A DNA stretch of 33,641 bases from Candidatus Portnoyibacteriota bacterium (GTDB lineage: Bacteria > Patescibacteriota > Minisyncoccia > Portnoybacterales > GWB1-42-6), in the NCBI GenBank assembly GCA_016208745.1, contig JACQXN010000024.1, forward strand, positions 1-33,641, given 5' to 3'. Below the pieces are notes generated by a model. That model searched no databases, was not told where the DNA came from, and saw only the letters and a program-made list of their open reading frames with translations. A program made the position numbers and the translations under genes. This document shows positions 18,019 to 26,306 of this stretch, piece by piece (the stretch's first letter is position 1; each line of letters opens with the position of its first letter).

Positions 18019-18102
18019 TCCCGAGAATTAAAAATTTTAAATTTTATAATTTTCGAGGATCCTCGATTTTTCTATCTCGCTTTGCGGGATGAAAAATCGG
18101 GA
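18019..18102. mobile_element. 84-bp two-hairpin MITE-like insertion in the D-arm of tRNA A
   Basis: TCCCGA...TCGGGA ends; internal hairpin CGATTTTTCtATCTCGCtttGCGGGATGAAAAATCG. Removing it restores GCTC-AGTGGTG-GAGC and G-TTCCG. Confidence 0.6.
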
Positions 18103-18130
18103 CGTTCCGTTCTCACCCCGTTAGATATCT

Positions 18131-18316
18131 GGACGGTTAGTTCAATGGTAGAACGCTCCGTTCATTCATCTCGCTAAATTTCCGGGTGCATAGCTCAGTG
18201 GTAGAGCGTTCCGTTCACATCGGAAAGGTCTCTGGTCCGAATCCAGATGCACCCACAGAAAAAAAATTTGACGGGGCAGGTCGGAGAGGTCGCAAGTTTA
18301 ATCCTCGCGCCGTCCA
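18131..18316 (+). tRNA. middle interrupted tRNA (B): halves 18131-18167 and about 18282-18316
   Basis: GGACGGT/GCCGTCC acceptor, GTTC AATGGTA GAAC D-arm, CTCCG/CGGAG anticodon stem, AGGTC variable loop, T-arm GCAAG TTTAATC CTCGC with one mismatch. Confidence 0.5.
18184..18255 (+). tRNA. tRNA-Val (CAC), intact, innermost
   Basis: GGGTGCA TA GCTC AGTGGTA GAGC G TTCCG TTCACAT CGGAA AGGTC TCTGG TCCGAAT CCAGA TGCACCC A; T-loop has C at position 55. Confidence 0.85.
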
Positions 18317-18539
18317 CTAAAATCTAACGGGGCAAGTTGCGGGGGCCATAGGTTCAAATCCTGTACCGCCCACCAATATCCTTGTTTCAGTTTTACCTTT
18401 GTGGACAAAAAGTGGATAGCAGTAAATTAAAAATAGCGGATCGTCAATAGTAAATCGTTAAAAAATGGCTTTATAGAGCCATTTTTTATTTTAACGGTAA
18501 TTTTAACTTTGCAGTCAGGAAATTAAGAGATTTTTGTGG

Positions 18540-18592
18540 TTGACGGGAATAGGCGAGTGGAATAAAATGTAAGGGAAGTGGATAATTGTGGA
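18540..18592 (+). promoter_or_regulatory. mraZ promoter with GTGGA direct repeats (putative MraZ boxes)
   Basis: TTGACG (18540-18545), 17-nt spacer, TAAAAT (18563-18568); GTGGA at 18557, 18578, 18588, spaced 21 and 10 bp. Confidence 0.65.
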
Positions 18593-18635
18593 TAAGTATG
18601 TTAGTAAGTACCCATTTCTGGGGATAACTCAAGTT

Positions 18636-19067
18636 ATGTTCATAGGGGAATACCGCCACACAATTGATGAAAAAAAACGTTTGGCCATTCCGGCCAAATT
18701 CAGAAAAGATCTTGGCCGGGGTGCTGTTATCACTCGGGGTATTGATAATTGTTTGGTTGTTTATCCTCAAAAAGAATGGGAAAACATGGCAGACAAATTA
18801 GGGCGTTTGCCTGGCAGTCAATTGGAAGCAAGGGGATTTGCGCGCATTATGTTGGCTGGCGCAATGAATGTTGGGTTTGATCAACTGGGGAGAATTTTGG
18901 TGCCGGACTATTTAAAAGAATACGCTTTTTTAAAAAAAGAAGTGGTTATTACAGGTCTTTATAATCGCTTGGAAATTTGGGAGGCAGCCAGATGGAATGA
19001 TTATAAAAAGAAAGCCGAAAAAGAAGTTGGGGACTTAGCGTCAAAATTGGGAGAATTGGGAATCTAG
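18636..19067 (+). CDS. mraZ: transcriptional regulator MraZ
   Basis: MFIGEYRHTIDEKKRLAIPAKFRKDLG...RGIDNCLVVYPQKEWE...DQLGRILVPDYLKEYA. Start at 18636, since 18588 lies in the putative operator. Confidence 0.95.
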   Translation: MFIGEYRHTIDEKKRLAIPAKFRKDLGRGAVITRGIDNCLVVYPQKEWENMADKLGRLPGSQLEARGFARIMLAGAMNVGFDQLGRILVPDYLKEYAFLKKEVVITGLYNRLEIWEAARWNDYKKKAEKEVGDLASKLGELGI

Positions 19068-19197
19068 GGGTCAGTTTTTCAGTTTTTCAGTTTATCGGTT
19101 AACTAATAAGGGTTTAGGTCAGAGGGCAGAGGGCCAGCAAAAAAATTTTTTTGCCCTGAGCCCTCTGATTTCAACCTTTATCAAAAGGAGGGGCATT

Positions 19198-20154
19198 ATG
19201 AATCATATTCCGGTTCTTCAAAAAGAAGTCGTTCAATATCTTGACCCCAAGCCAGATGAAAATTTTATTGATGCGACAATTGGCGGAGGAGGACATGCTT
19301 TGATAATTTTAGAAAAAAATGCACCCCAAGGAAAATTACTGGGAATTGATTTGGATAAAAAAGCAATTGATGATTTAGAAGCAAAGCCCGAAATTAGCCC
19401 GTTTAAAAAAAGATTAATTCTTGTTTGTGATAATTTTTCAAATCTTGGAGAAATTGTCAAAGAAAATAATTTTATCAACGTCAAAGGAATTTTGGCGGAT
19501 CTGGGACTGTCTTCTATGGAATTGGAAGAAAGAGGCAGGGGATTCAGTTTTTTGAGAGACGAACCGCTTATTATGCGCTACGCGCAAGACAAATTAGAAA
19601 GTAAAAATGAAGAAGTAAAAAGTACAGGTAAAAATTTAAAACTATCAGAACCAGAAAATAATTTAACGGCCGCGGAAATATTAAATAGTTGGAGCGAGGA
19701 AGAATTAAATAAAATATTCTGGGATTATGGCGGGGAAAGATTTTCAAGACAAATAGCCAGAAAAATTATTGAAGAAAGAAAAATAAAGCCGATTATAACC
19801 ACGTTTCAATTGGTAGAAATTATAAAAAAAGCAACGCCTGCTTGGTATCATCATCGCCGAATCCATCCCGCAACAAAAACATTTCAAGCCCTAAGAATAG
19901 CAGTTAATGATGAGCTTAATAATTTAAATAAGTTTTTATCCGTCGCGATTGACGCTTTGGATAGCGGCGGGAGGCTGGCGATCATCTCCTTTCACTCCTT
20001 GGAGGACAGAATTGTTAAAAATTTTTTTAAAGAAAAAAAACAAGAAGGCGGAATAACTATTTTAACCAAAAAAGTTGTTACGCCAAGTCAAGAAGAAATA
20101 TTAAATAATCCTCGTTCCCGAAGCGCAAAATTGCGCGCCGCGATTAAAAATTAA
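19198..20154 (+). CDS. rsmH: 16S rRNA (cytosine(1402)-N(4))-methyltransferase RsmH/MraW
   Basis: HIPVLQKEVVQYLDPKPDENFIDATIGGGGHA, GILADLGLSSMELEERGRGFSF, HPATKTFQALRIAVNDELNNL, ISFHSLEDRIVKNFFK. Confidence 0.96.
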   Translation: MNHIPVLQKEVVQYLDPKPDENFIDATIGGGGHALIILEKNAPQGKLLGIDLDKKAIDDLEAKPEISPFKKRLILVCDNFSNLGEIVKENNFINVKGILADLGLSSMELEERGRGFSFLRDEPLIMRYAQDKLESKNEEVKSTGKNLKLSEPENNLTAAEILNSWSEEELNKIFWDYGGERFSRQIARKIIEERKIKPIITTFQLVEIIKKATPAWYHHRRIHPATKTFQALRIAVNDELNNLNKFLSVAIDALDSGGRLAIISFHSLEDRIVKNFFKEKKQEGGITILTKKVVTPSQEEILNNPRSRSAKLRAAIKN

Positions 20155-20162
20155 CAATTCGC

Positions 20163-20561
20163 ATGTGCGCAATTTGTATGAATTTGCGCCATTGGCATAC
20201 TATGACCTACCTTTGCAAGCTAAAAAAACAAAACTGCGATAAAGGAAGAAGGGGAATCGCTACCCTAAATTTGACTATAATTTTGGGTTTTGTTTTGCTT
20301 CTGGCGGTTTTTTTGGCGCAAAGCAATAAATTGGTAAAGAAGAATTACGAAATAAGGACTTATCAGGATAATCTTAAAGAACAGCAAGCCTTGGCTAAAA
20401 AAATGGAAATTAAATTAACTGAGGCAAGTTCTGTTGAGAATTTAGAGCAAGCTTCAAAGAATCTAAATCTTATCGCTGTTGATAAAATCAAATATTTAAA
20501 ATCCCTGCAAGCATCAGTGGCTTTATCTTCATATCAACAAACGAGCAGCGTCAATCCATAA
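20163..20561 (+). CDS. FtsL-like cell division protein
   Basis: Single TM then coiled coil, positioned between rsmH and ftsI. Confidence 0.6.
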   Translation: MCAICMNLRHWHTMTYLCKLKKQNCDKGRRGIATLNLTIILGFVLLLAVFLAQSNKLVKKNYEIRTYQDNLKEQQALAKKMEIKLTEASSVENLEQASKNLNLIAVDKIKYLKSLQASVALSSYQQTSSVNP

Positions 20562-20606
20562 AATGACCGAAACGTTATAGCGCGATTTGCGTAAAATTAT
20601 AAAGCC

Positions 20607-22313
20607 ATGAAAAGCCAAAAAGAAAGGCGAATTTATTTTTTATTGCTTTTGATATTTTTAATCTATGGAGCGGTTATCTACCGCTTATTTTTGATTCAGG
20701 TTTTAAAACACAGCACTTATTCCGCTTTAGCGCAGGATCAGAATCAGATATTTAAAAAACTAATTCCTAATCGCGGCGAAATTTTCGCGCAGGATAAAAA
20801 TTTAACTTTTTTCCCTTTGGCCATAAATCGAGAATATCCGGCAGTTTATCTTGTGCCAAGAGAAATAAGCGACAAAGAAAATTTAGCCCAAAAATTATCA
20901 GAAATTTTAGGCATTGATAAAGAGACAATTTTAAACAAAGCCGGCAAAATAGACGATCCATACGAGCCTTTAAAATCAAAAATAGATGATGCGTCTGCTC
21001 AAAAAATTCAGGAGCTGGATTTAGAAGGCGTCTATTTAACCAGTGAAAATTCAAGATGGTATCCTGAGAAAAATTTAACCAGTCATCTAGTCGGTTTTTT
21101 AGGATACAAAGATGATGAAAGAGTCGGCCAGTATGGGCTTGAAGGATATTATAATCAAGATTTATCAGGGCAGGCTGGTATTTTAAAGACAACCAAAGAC
21201 GCCCAAGGCACTTCTATTTTAATGGGCGATTATGATTTAGAGCCGGCCAAAGACGGCGGCAGTCTCTATCTAACCATTGACCCCAATATCCAATTTGTAG
21301 CGGCGCAAAAATTAAAAGCGGTTTTGGAAAAATGGCAGTCAAGTTCTGGTAGCGTGATTGTAATGGATCCAAAAACCGGCGCGATTTTAGCTATGGCCAG
21401 CTTTCCTGATTTTGATTCCAACGAATATTCTAAAGTTGAAAACATAGACGATTTTTTAAATCCCATCACCCAAAAATTATATGAGCCCGGGTCGGTTTTC
21501 AAACCAATTACCATGGCCGCTGGGCTAGATAGCGGGAAAGTCAGCCCGGAAACAACCTATGTCGATACCGGCTCTCTGGAAATTGGCGGATATTTAATTA
21601 CTAATGCGGCCGACAGAAGCTATGGTTTAAGCAATATGACAAAGGTTTTGGAAAAATCTATTAACACGGGCGTTGTTTTTGCGCAAAGAAAGACGGGTAA
21701 TGAAATATTTAAAAATTATGTTGAGGCTTTTGGATTCAATGGGCCAACAGGCGTAGATTTGGCTGGAGAGGTGGCGGGCAATATTAATAATTTGAAAGAA
21801 AATAAAGAAATAAATTTTGCTACTGCGGCCTTTGGGCAGGGGATTGCTGTTACGCCTCTTGAGATGGCAGCTGCTATTTGCGCCATTGCCAATGAGGGCA
21901 AAATGATGAGGCCGTATCTGGTTGAAAAAATAGTTTATCCTGACGGCAGAGAAGAAAAAACAGAGCCTCAGGCTATCAGGCAGGTCGTTTCGGAGCAGAC
22001 AGCCAATAAATTGACGGCAATGCTGGTTAGTACAGTTCGTAATGGTTATGATAAAATAAAGATAAAGGGATATTTTATTGCCGGCAAAACCGGCACAGCG
22101 CAGGTGCCAAGCGAAGATCAACGCGGATATTCTGACGAAACCATTCATACTTTTATCGGTTACGCCCCAGCTTATAATCCTAAATTTTTAGTTTTTATAA
22201 AAATGGATAAGCCTAAGGGAATTAATTTTGCTTCTGATTCTTTGGGCCCGGTTTTTGCCGAAATTGCCAAATACCTTTTTAATTATTACGAAATTCCGCC
22301 AGACGAGCAGTAA
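20607..22313 (+). CDS. ftsI: peptidoglycan transpeptidase FtsI/PBP
   Basis: RGEIFAQD, YEPGSVFKPITMAAGLD (SxxK), EKSINTGVV (SxN), FIAGKTGTAQVP (KTG). Confidence 0.94.
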   Translation: MKSQKERRIYFLLLLIFLIYGAVIYRLFLIQVLKHSTYSALAQDQNQIFKKLIPNRGEIFAQDKNLTFFPLAINREYPAVYLVPREISDKENLAQKLSEILGIDKETILNKAGKIDDPYEPLKSKIDDASAQKIQELDLEGVYLTSENSRWYPEKNLTSHLVGFLGYKDDERVGQYGLEGYYNQDLSGQAGILKTTKDAQGTSILMGDYDLEPAKDGGSLYLTIDPNIQFVAAQKLKAVLEKWQSSSGSVIVMDPKTGAILAMASFPDFDSNEYSKVENIDDFLNPITQKLYEPGSVFKPITMAAGLDSGKVSPETTYVDTGSLEIGGYLITNAADRSYGLSNMTKVLEKSINTGVVFAQRKTGNEIFKNYVEAFGFNGPTGVDLAGEVAGNINNLKENKEINFATAAFGQGIAVTPLEMAAAICAIANEGKMMRPYLVEKIVYPDGREEKTEPQAIRQVVSEQTANKLTAMLVSTVRNGYDKIKIKGYFIAGKTGTAQVPSEDQRGYSDETIHTFIGYAPAYNPKFLVFIKMDKPKGINFASDSLGPVFAEIAKYLFNYYEIPPDEQ

Positions 22314-22344
22314 ATTTTTTCTTGTTACTTTTCTGCTAACCATA

Positions 22345-22417
22345 GCATCAGAGCAAGCTTGGTATGGGGGAAGCAGAAAAGCATATCCCGTACCAATCGC
22401 TGCAGGCGATTTGATGC
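22345..22417. repeat. long intergenic inverted repeat
   Basis: GCATCA...TTGGTAtGGG...CCCGTACCAA...TGATGC nested arms. Confidence 0.5.
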
Positions 22418-22468
22418 AGGATAACCAAAAGACTGCGCGCAGGGCGAAAATTACCCAACATTAAGATT

Positions 22469-23749
22469 ATGTTTAAAGGTCTAACTCAATTTATTTTAAG
22501 AAAGCTTGCCTCCGCCGCATTAAGAAAGTATAGGCCCATCATTATCGGCGTGACGGGCAATATGGGAAAAACTTCTGCCAAAGAAGCGATTTTTGCGGTG
22601 CTTAATGAAAAATATAAAACCAGACGCAATATTAAAAATTACAACAATGAAATCGGAGTTCCTTTAACGATTCTAGGGCTTGAGAGCGGCGGCCGCTCGC
22701 CGTTTAAGTGGCTGGCAAATATTTTTAGGGCGCTGAATCTCATTTATTCTGAAAATGAGTATCCAGAAGTTTTGGTTTTGGAAATGGGGGCTGACAAACC
22801 CGGCGACATAAAATATTTAATGAGCTTTATTGATTGCAAGATCGGCGTGATAACCGGCATTGGCGATATTCCAGTCCACATTGAATTTTTTAAATCGCCA
22901 GAGCAGGTGGCCAGAGAAAAATCTAAATTAATAGGATTTTTAAAAGAAGACGATTTTGCTGTTTTAAATTTTGACGACGAGCGCGTTAGAAATTTAACCG
23001 ATAAAACTAAGGCAAAAATTTTAAGCTACGGTTTTTCTGATACCGCAAAAGTGCGGGCGACAAATTATGCGCTGGATATTGTTTTGGATCCCGAATCAGC
23101 CGGCGCCAGTTTTAAAGTTGAATATAATGGAAAAACAATCCCGTTTAAAAAAGAGGGGATTTTAGGGCAGCATCAAATTTACGCTTTGCTAGCCGGAATT
23201 TCTGTGGGACTAGCAATGGGAATGAATTTAATTGAGGTTCTTGAGGGTTTTAAAAAATATCAGCCGCCCAAAGGCCGAATGAAGCTTTTGGAAGGAATAA
23301 AAAACACCTGGATAATAGACGACACCTATAATGCTTCGCCTTCAGCTACCAGCGCGGCGCTTGAAACTTTGTTTAAATTTGAAGGCCGAAGGAAAATCGC
23401 GGTTTTGGGCGATATGCTTGAGCTTGGCGAATTTATGGAAAAAGCTCACCGTTTAGTTGGCGAAAAATCAGCGCAAAATAGCGATTTATTTTTTGCAGTT
23501 GGCGAGCGAATGAAATTTGCCGCAGACGAAGCGCACCTCAAAGGAATGTCTAGCCAGAAAATCTTTACGTTTGATACAGCCCAAGCCGCCAAAATGGCTT
23601 TGCAAATGACGATTCAAAAAGGCGATATAATTTTAGTTAAGGGTTCGCAAGGCATGCGGATGGAAAAAATCGTTGAGGAAATTATGGCGCATCCAGAAAA
23701 TGCAAAAGAGCTTTTGGTTAGGCAGGAAGAGGGATGGAGGGGAAGGTAG
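22469..23749 (+). CDS. murF: MurF-like UDP-MurNAc-tripeptide D-Ala-D-Ala ligase
   Basis: GVTGNMGKTSAKEAIFAVL, NNEIGVPLTIL, LEMGADKPGDIKYL, IDDTYNASPSATSAALE, GDMLELGE. Confidence 0.92.
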   Translation: MFKGLTQFILRKLASAALRKYRPIIIGVTGNMGKTSAKEAIFAVLNEKYKTRRNIKNYNNEIGVPLTILGLESGGRSPFKWLANIFRALNLIYSENEYPEVLVLEMGADKPGDIKYLMSFIDCKIGVITGIGDIPVHIEFFKSPEQVAREKSKLIGFLKEDDFAVLNFDDERVRNLTDKTKAKILSYGFSDTAKVRATNYALDIVLDPESAGASFKVEYNGKTIPFKKEGILGQHQIYALLAGISVGLAMGMNLIEVLEGFKKYQPPKGRMKLLEGIKNTWIIDDTYNASPSATSAALETLFKFEGRRKIAVLGDMLELGEFMEKAHRLVGEKSAQNSDLFFAVGERMKFAADEAHLKGMSSQKIFTFDTAQAAKMALQMTIQKGDIILVKGSQGMRMEKIVEEIMAHPENAKELLVRQEEGWRGR

Positions 23750-23835
23750 ATATGTTTTGTGGATAAGCTTTTTGATTAGATGCGTCCTACGTTTTACAAT
23801 ATGACTAACAGGTAATTCTTGTCAGGAGGTGCGCT

Positions 23836-24060
23836 ATGCTTAAAAGCACATTAGCTCCTTTGCCAGAGCGTTGTCAGGAATGCCAGAAGCCAGAATGTTT
23901 CTGCCGTCCTGAAATTGCAGATGAGATTGAGACTTTTAATGAAAGTCCAATAACAAAACTGCCGGGAAGCAGTTTGCTGGAATTCCTAAACTACAGAAAT
24001 CTTTTAACCGATAATTTTGGCGTTCCAATATGCCAAAGCCGCTCCCTGGCTCAAGCTTAA
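23836..24060 (+). CDS. small Cys-cluster hypothetical protein
   Basis: Strong SD (caggaggt); CQECQKPECFC cluster; followed by a terminator. Confidence 0.6.
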   Translation: MLKSTLAPLPERCQECQKPECFCRPEIADEIETFNESPITKLPGSSLLEFLNYRNLLTDNFGVPICQSRSLAQA

Positions 24061-24095
24061 TCCGGGCTGATCTCTCAAAGCCCGGATTTTCTTTT
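24059..24095 (+). terminator. Rho-independent terminator
   Basis: AATCCGGGCTgatctctcaaAGCCCGGATTttctttt. Confidence 0.8.
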
Positions 24096-24275
24096 GGGAA
24101 CTAATCTTACACTAAATTACGCGATCGCGTGAAAATGCGCGAAAAATTAAAAAAATATAAAAATGCGTAAGCTATTGAAAAAACCGCGATAATAAGATAA
24201 GCTCTAATATAAAAAGCAGACATAAAAATAGCTGTATTTTAACAATTTAATATTTTATCAAGAGGAGGATTCAAA

Positions 24276-25556
24276 ATGAAAGTTTTGGTTATTGGCGGAG
24301 GAGGAAGGGAGCATGCGCTGGTTTGGAAAATCGCGCAAAGTCCTATGGTCTCTGAAATTTATTGCGCGCCGGGAAATGCCGGCATTGCAGAATATGCAGA
24401 GCTTGTTTCTATTCAGTCGGATGACTTGAAGGGGCTGCTCAATTTTGCCCTAGCAAAAAAGATTGACCTAACAATTGTCGGGCCAGAGAAGCCGCTAGCA
24501 ATGGGGATTGTAAATCTATTTCAGGAGAACGGCTTAGCTATATTTGGTCCGGATGAATGGGCAGCCTGGCTTGAAAAAGACAAAATTTGGGCTAAGAAGT
24601 TTTTAATAGCGCATAAGATACCGACAGTGGAAAAATTTGCCATTTTTAATCAACGCAGAGATAGTTTGGAAAAATGCCATAGGTATGCCTCAGAAAACCT
24701 GCCTTGCGCTATAAAAGTTCAGGGTCTAGCTGGCGGCAAAGGTGTAGAAGTATGTTATGACGAGGATAAAGCCGCGCAAATGCTGATGAGGATATTTAAC
24801 GGGGAATTTGGCGAAGCCGGTCAAAGATTTATAATAGAGCGGGCGATAGAGGGGCAAGAAGTTTCTATTCAAGTCATCACAGACGGTCAGTTAGTCGTTC
24901 CCTTGCTTCCTGCCCAAGACCACAAGCGTTTGGAGGTAGGAGATCAGGGCTTAAATACAGGTGGTATGGGCGCCTACGCGCCAGTTCCTTTTATCGGCAC
25001 TCGCCTAAAACAGAGAATAATGCGGGAGATTATTTTCCCGACGATCAATGGGTTAAGGAGAGCAGGGATAATATACAGAGGTTGTCTTTATGCGGGTCTA
25101 ATGATTACGCCTGATGGCCCGAAAGTCTTGGAATTTAATTGTCGTTTCGGTGACCCGGAGCTTCAGCCGCTGGTCATGCTTATGAAAAGCGATCTTTTGC
25201 CGATTTTAGAAACTTGCGCCAGAGGTCGCTCTTTGGTAAACACAGAAATTGAATGGAAAAAAGGCGCGGCTGTTTGCGTAGTTATGGTTTCAGATGGCTA
25301 CCCGGTTTTTTACGAACGGGGTGAAGAAATCAAGGGCTTAAAAAAAGTTGCTCTAATGAAAAACGTTTCCGTTTTCCATGCCGGCACAAAAGAAAATAAA
25401 AGAGGGAAAATCGTGACTAATGGCGGCAGGGTGCTTGGCGTTACTGGTTATGGAACAAATATCCGGCGGGCGATAAAAAAAGCCTGTCAGGCGACGAAAA
25501 AGATTTATTGGCCCGGAGTTTTTTATCGGGATGATGTTGGCAGGAAAGCGTTATAA
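24276..25556 (+). CDS. purD: phosphoribosylamine-glycine ligase
   Basis: MKVLVIGGGGREHALVWKIAQSP, GPEKPLAMGI, KVQGLAGGKGVEVC, GGMGAYAPVPF, LEFNCRFGDPELQPLV. Confidence 0.95.
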   Translation: MKVLVIGGGGREHALVWKIAQSPMVSEIYCAPGNAGIAEYAELVSIQSDDLKGLLNFALAKKIDLTIVGPEKPLAMGIVNLFQENGLAIFGPDEWAAWLEKDKIWAKKFLIAHKIPTVEKFAIFNQRRDSLEKCHRYASENLPCAIKVQGLAGGKGVEVCYDEDKAAQMLMRIFNGEFGEAGQRFIIERAIEGQEVSIQVITDGQLVVPLLPAQDHKRLEVGDQGLNTGGMGAYAPVPFIGTRLKQRIMREIIFPTINGLRRAGIIYRGCLYAGLMITPDGPKVLEFNCRFGDPELQPLVMLMKSDLLPILETCARGRSLVNTEIEWKKGAAVCVVMVSDGYPVFYERGEEIKGLKKVALMKNVSVFHAGTKENKRGKIVTNGGRVLGVTGYGTNIRRAIKKACQATKKIYWPGVFYRDDVGRKAL

Positions 25557-25565
25557 TTTTTTATA

Positions 25566-25602
25566 ATCTAGGGGCTTCAATTCCATGAGGCCTCTTTTTT
25601 GT
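25566..25602 (+). terminator. Rho-independent terminator after purD
   Basis: AGGGGCTTCaattccatGAGGCCTCTtttttt. Confidence 0.65.
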
Positions 25603-25663
25603 TAGAGTTAAATGTATAAGATTGAAAATAAAGAAAATGTGGGTTAAGATAGAAATTAAATAC

Positions 25664-25738
25664 GCCGCTATCGTCTAGCCTGGTCTAGGACGTCTGGTTC
25701 TCAGCCAGATAACACCGGTTCGAATCCGGTTAGCGGTA
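25664..25738 (+). tRNA. tRNA-Glu (CTC)
   Basis: GCCGCTA...TAGCGGT acceptor; TCTGG TTCTCAG CCAGA anticodon arm; CCGGT TCGAATC CGG T-arm. Confidence 0.88.
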
Positions 25739-25828
25739 CTATTGACAAAAATCTAAATAAGTTCTATTCTTAATTTAAGCTATTCTTTGTAACTTTCAAA
25801 TTTAATAAGCCGAAGAAGGAGAATTAAA

Positions 25829-26092
25829 ATGGGATGGACCGCAAAAGATGAATGTCATTGTTTTTTACAACAAGCCATTCCGATCTGGGATGACTTAAAT
25901 GGCAACGGGTCCAAGCCAGGGGAGAAAAACTCGTTCGGTCTTTTTATAAGTTTTCCTTTCTATCTTTTTCTATTAATCGTGGTTTTTCTAAGCTCTGTGC
26001 TTGGTCTTTTCCTTACCATCACGAGATATTACAAATGTCTCGAGTGGCTAAAGGGGAGACGCCTTTGCAAAAGAATGAGAAAGGTTATTTAA
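25829..26092 (+). CDS. small single-TM hypothetical protein
   Basis: agaaggag SD; hydrophobic FGLFISFPFYLFLLIVVFLSSVLGLFLTI; followed by a terminator at 26095-26129. Confidence 0.5.
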   Translation: MGWTAKDECHCFLQQAIPIWDDLNGNGSKPGEKNSFGLFISFPFYLFLLIVVFLSSVLGLFLTITRYYKCLEWLKGRRLCKRMRKVI

Positions 26093-26094
26093 CC

Positions 26095-26129
26095 CGAGGC
26101 AGCGTTTTTATAAGCTGCCTCTTTTTTAT
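26095..26129 (+). terminator. Rho-independent terminator
   Basis: GAGGCAGCgtttttataaGCTGCCTCttttttat. Confidence 0.8.
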
Positions 26130-26145
26130 GCATCCGGAAAGCGCT

Positions 26146-26219
26146 GATTTTGCCCGCCGCGGCGGGCAAAATCTTACCCGAACGCGCCCACCCGGATTTT
26201 TATCCGAGTCATCCGGGTG
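26146..26219. repeat. perfect 28-bp palindrome plus second inverted repeat
   Basis: GATTTTGCCCGCCGCGGCGGGCAAAATC (26146-26173), then CACCCGGAT (26189) / ATCCGGGTG (26211). Confidence 0.8.
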
Positions 26220-26306
26220 CAATCCGAATAATCAGGGTCGCTTTTAAAGTTTGCTTTAAGGCCAGAATTTGCTATAATTATTTATAACTTTTAATATAAA
26301 AATAAC

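Larger units (their letters stand above)
17996..18375 (+). tRNA. outer interrupted tRNA (A): halves 17996-18116 and about 18338-18375
   Basis: GGGCGGT...ACCGCCC acceptor (7 bp), GCTC AGTGGTG GAG|C D-arm (interrupted 18019-18102), TTCCG anticodon 5' stem, T-arm ATAGG TTCAAAT CCTGT, discriminator A + encoded CCA. Functionality uncertain. Confidence 0.5.

Noticed and set aside
21627-22148. 173-aa minus-strand ORF opposite ftsI
   Set aside because: Antisense to conserved ftsI motifs; no recognisable domain.
22228-22464. 78-aa ORF spanning the ftsI end and intergenic palindrome
   Set aside because: Overlaps ftsI and an inverted repeat; no start signal or domain.
26035-26247. 70-aa ORF after the TM protein
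   Set aside because: Reads through a terminator and the 28-bp palindrome; overlaps another ORF; unlikely coding.
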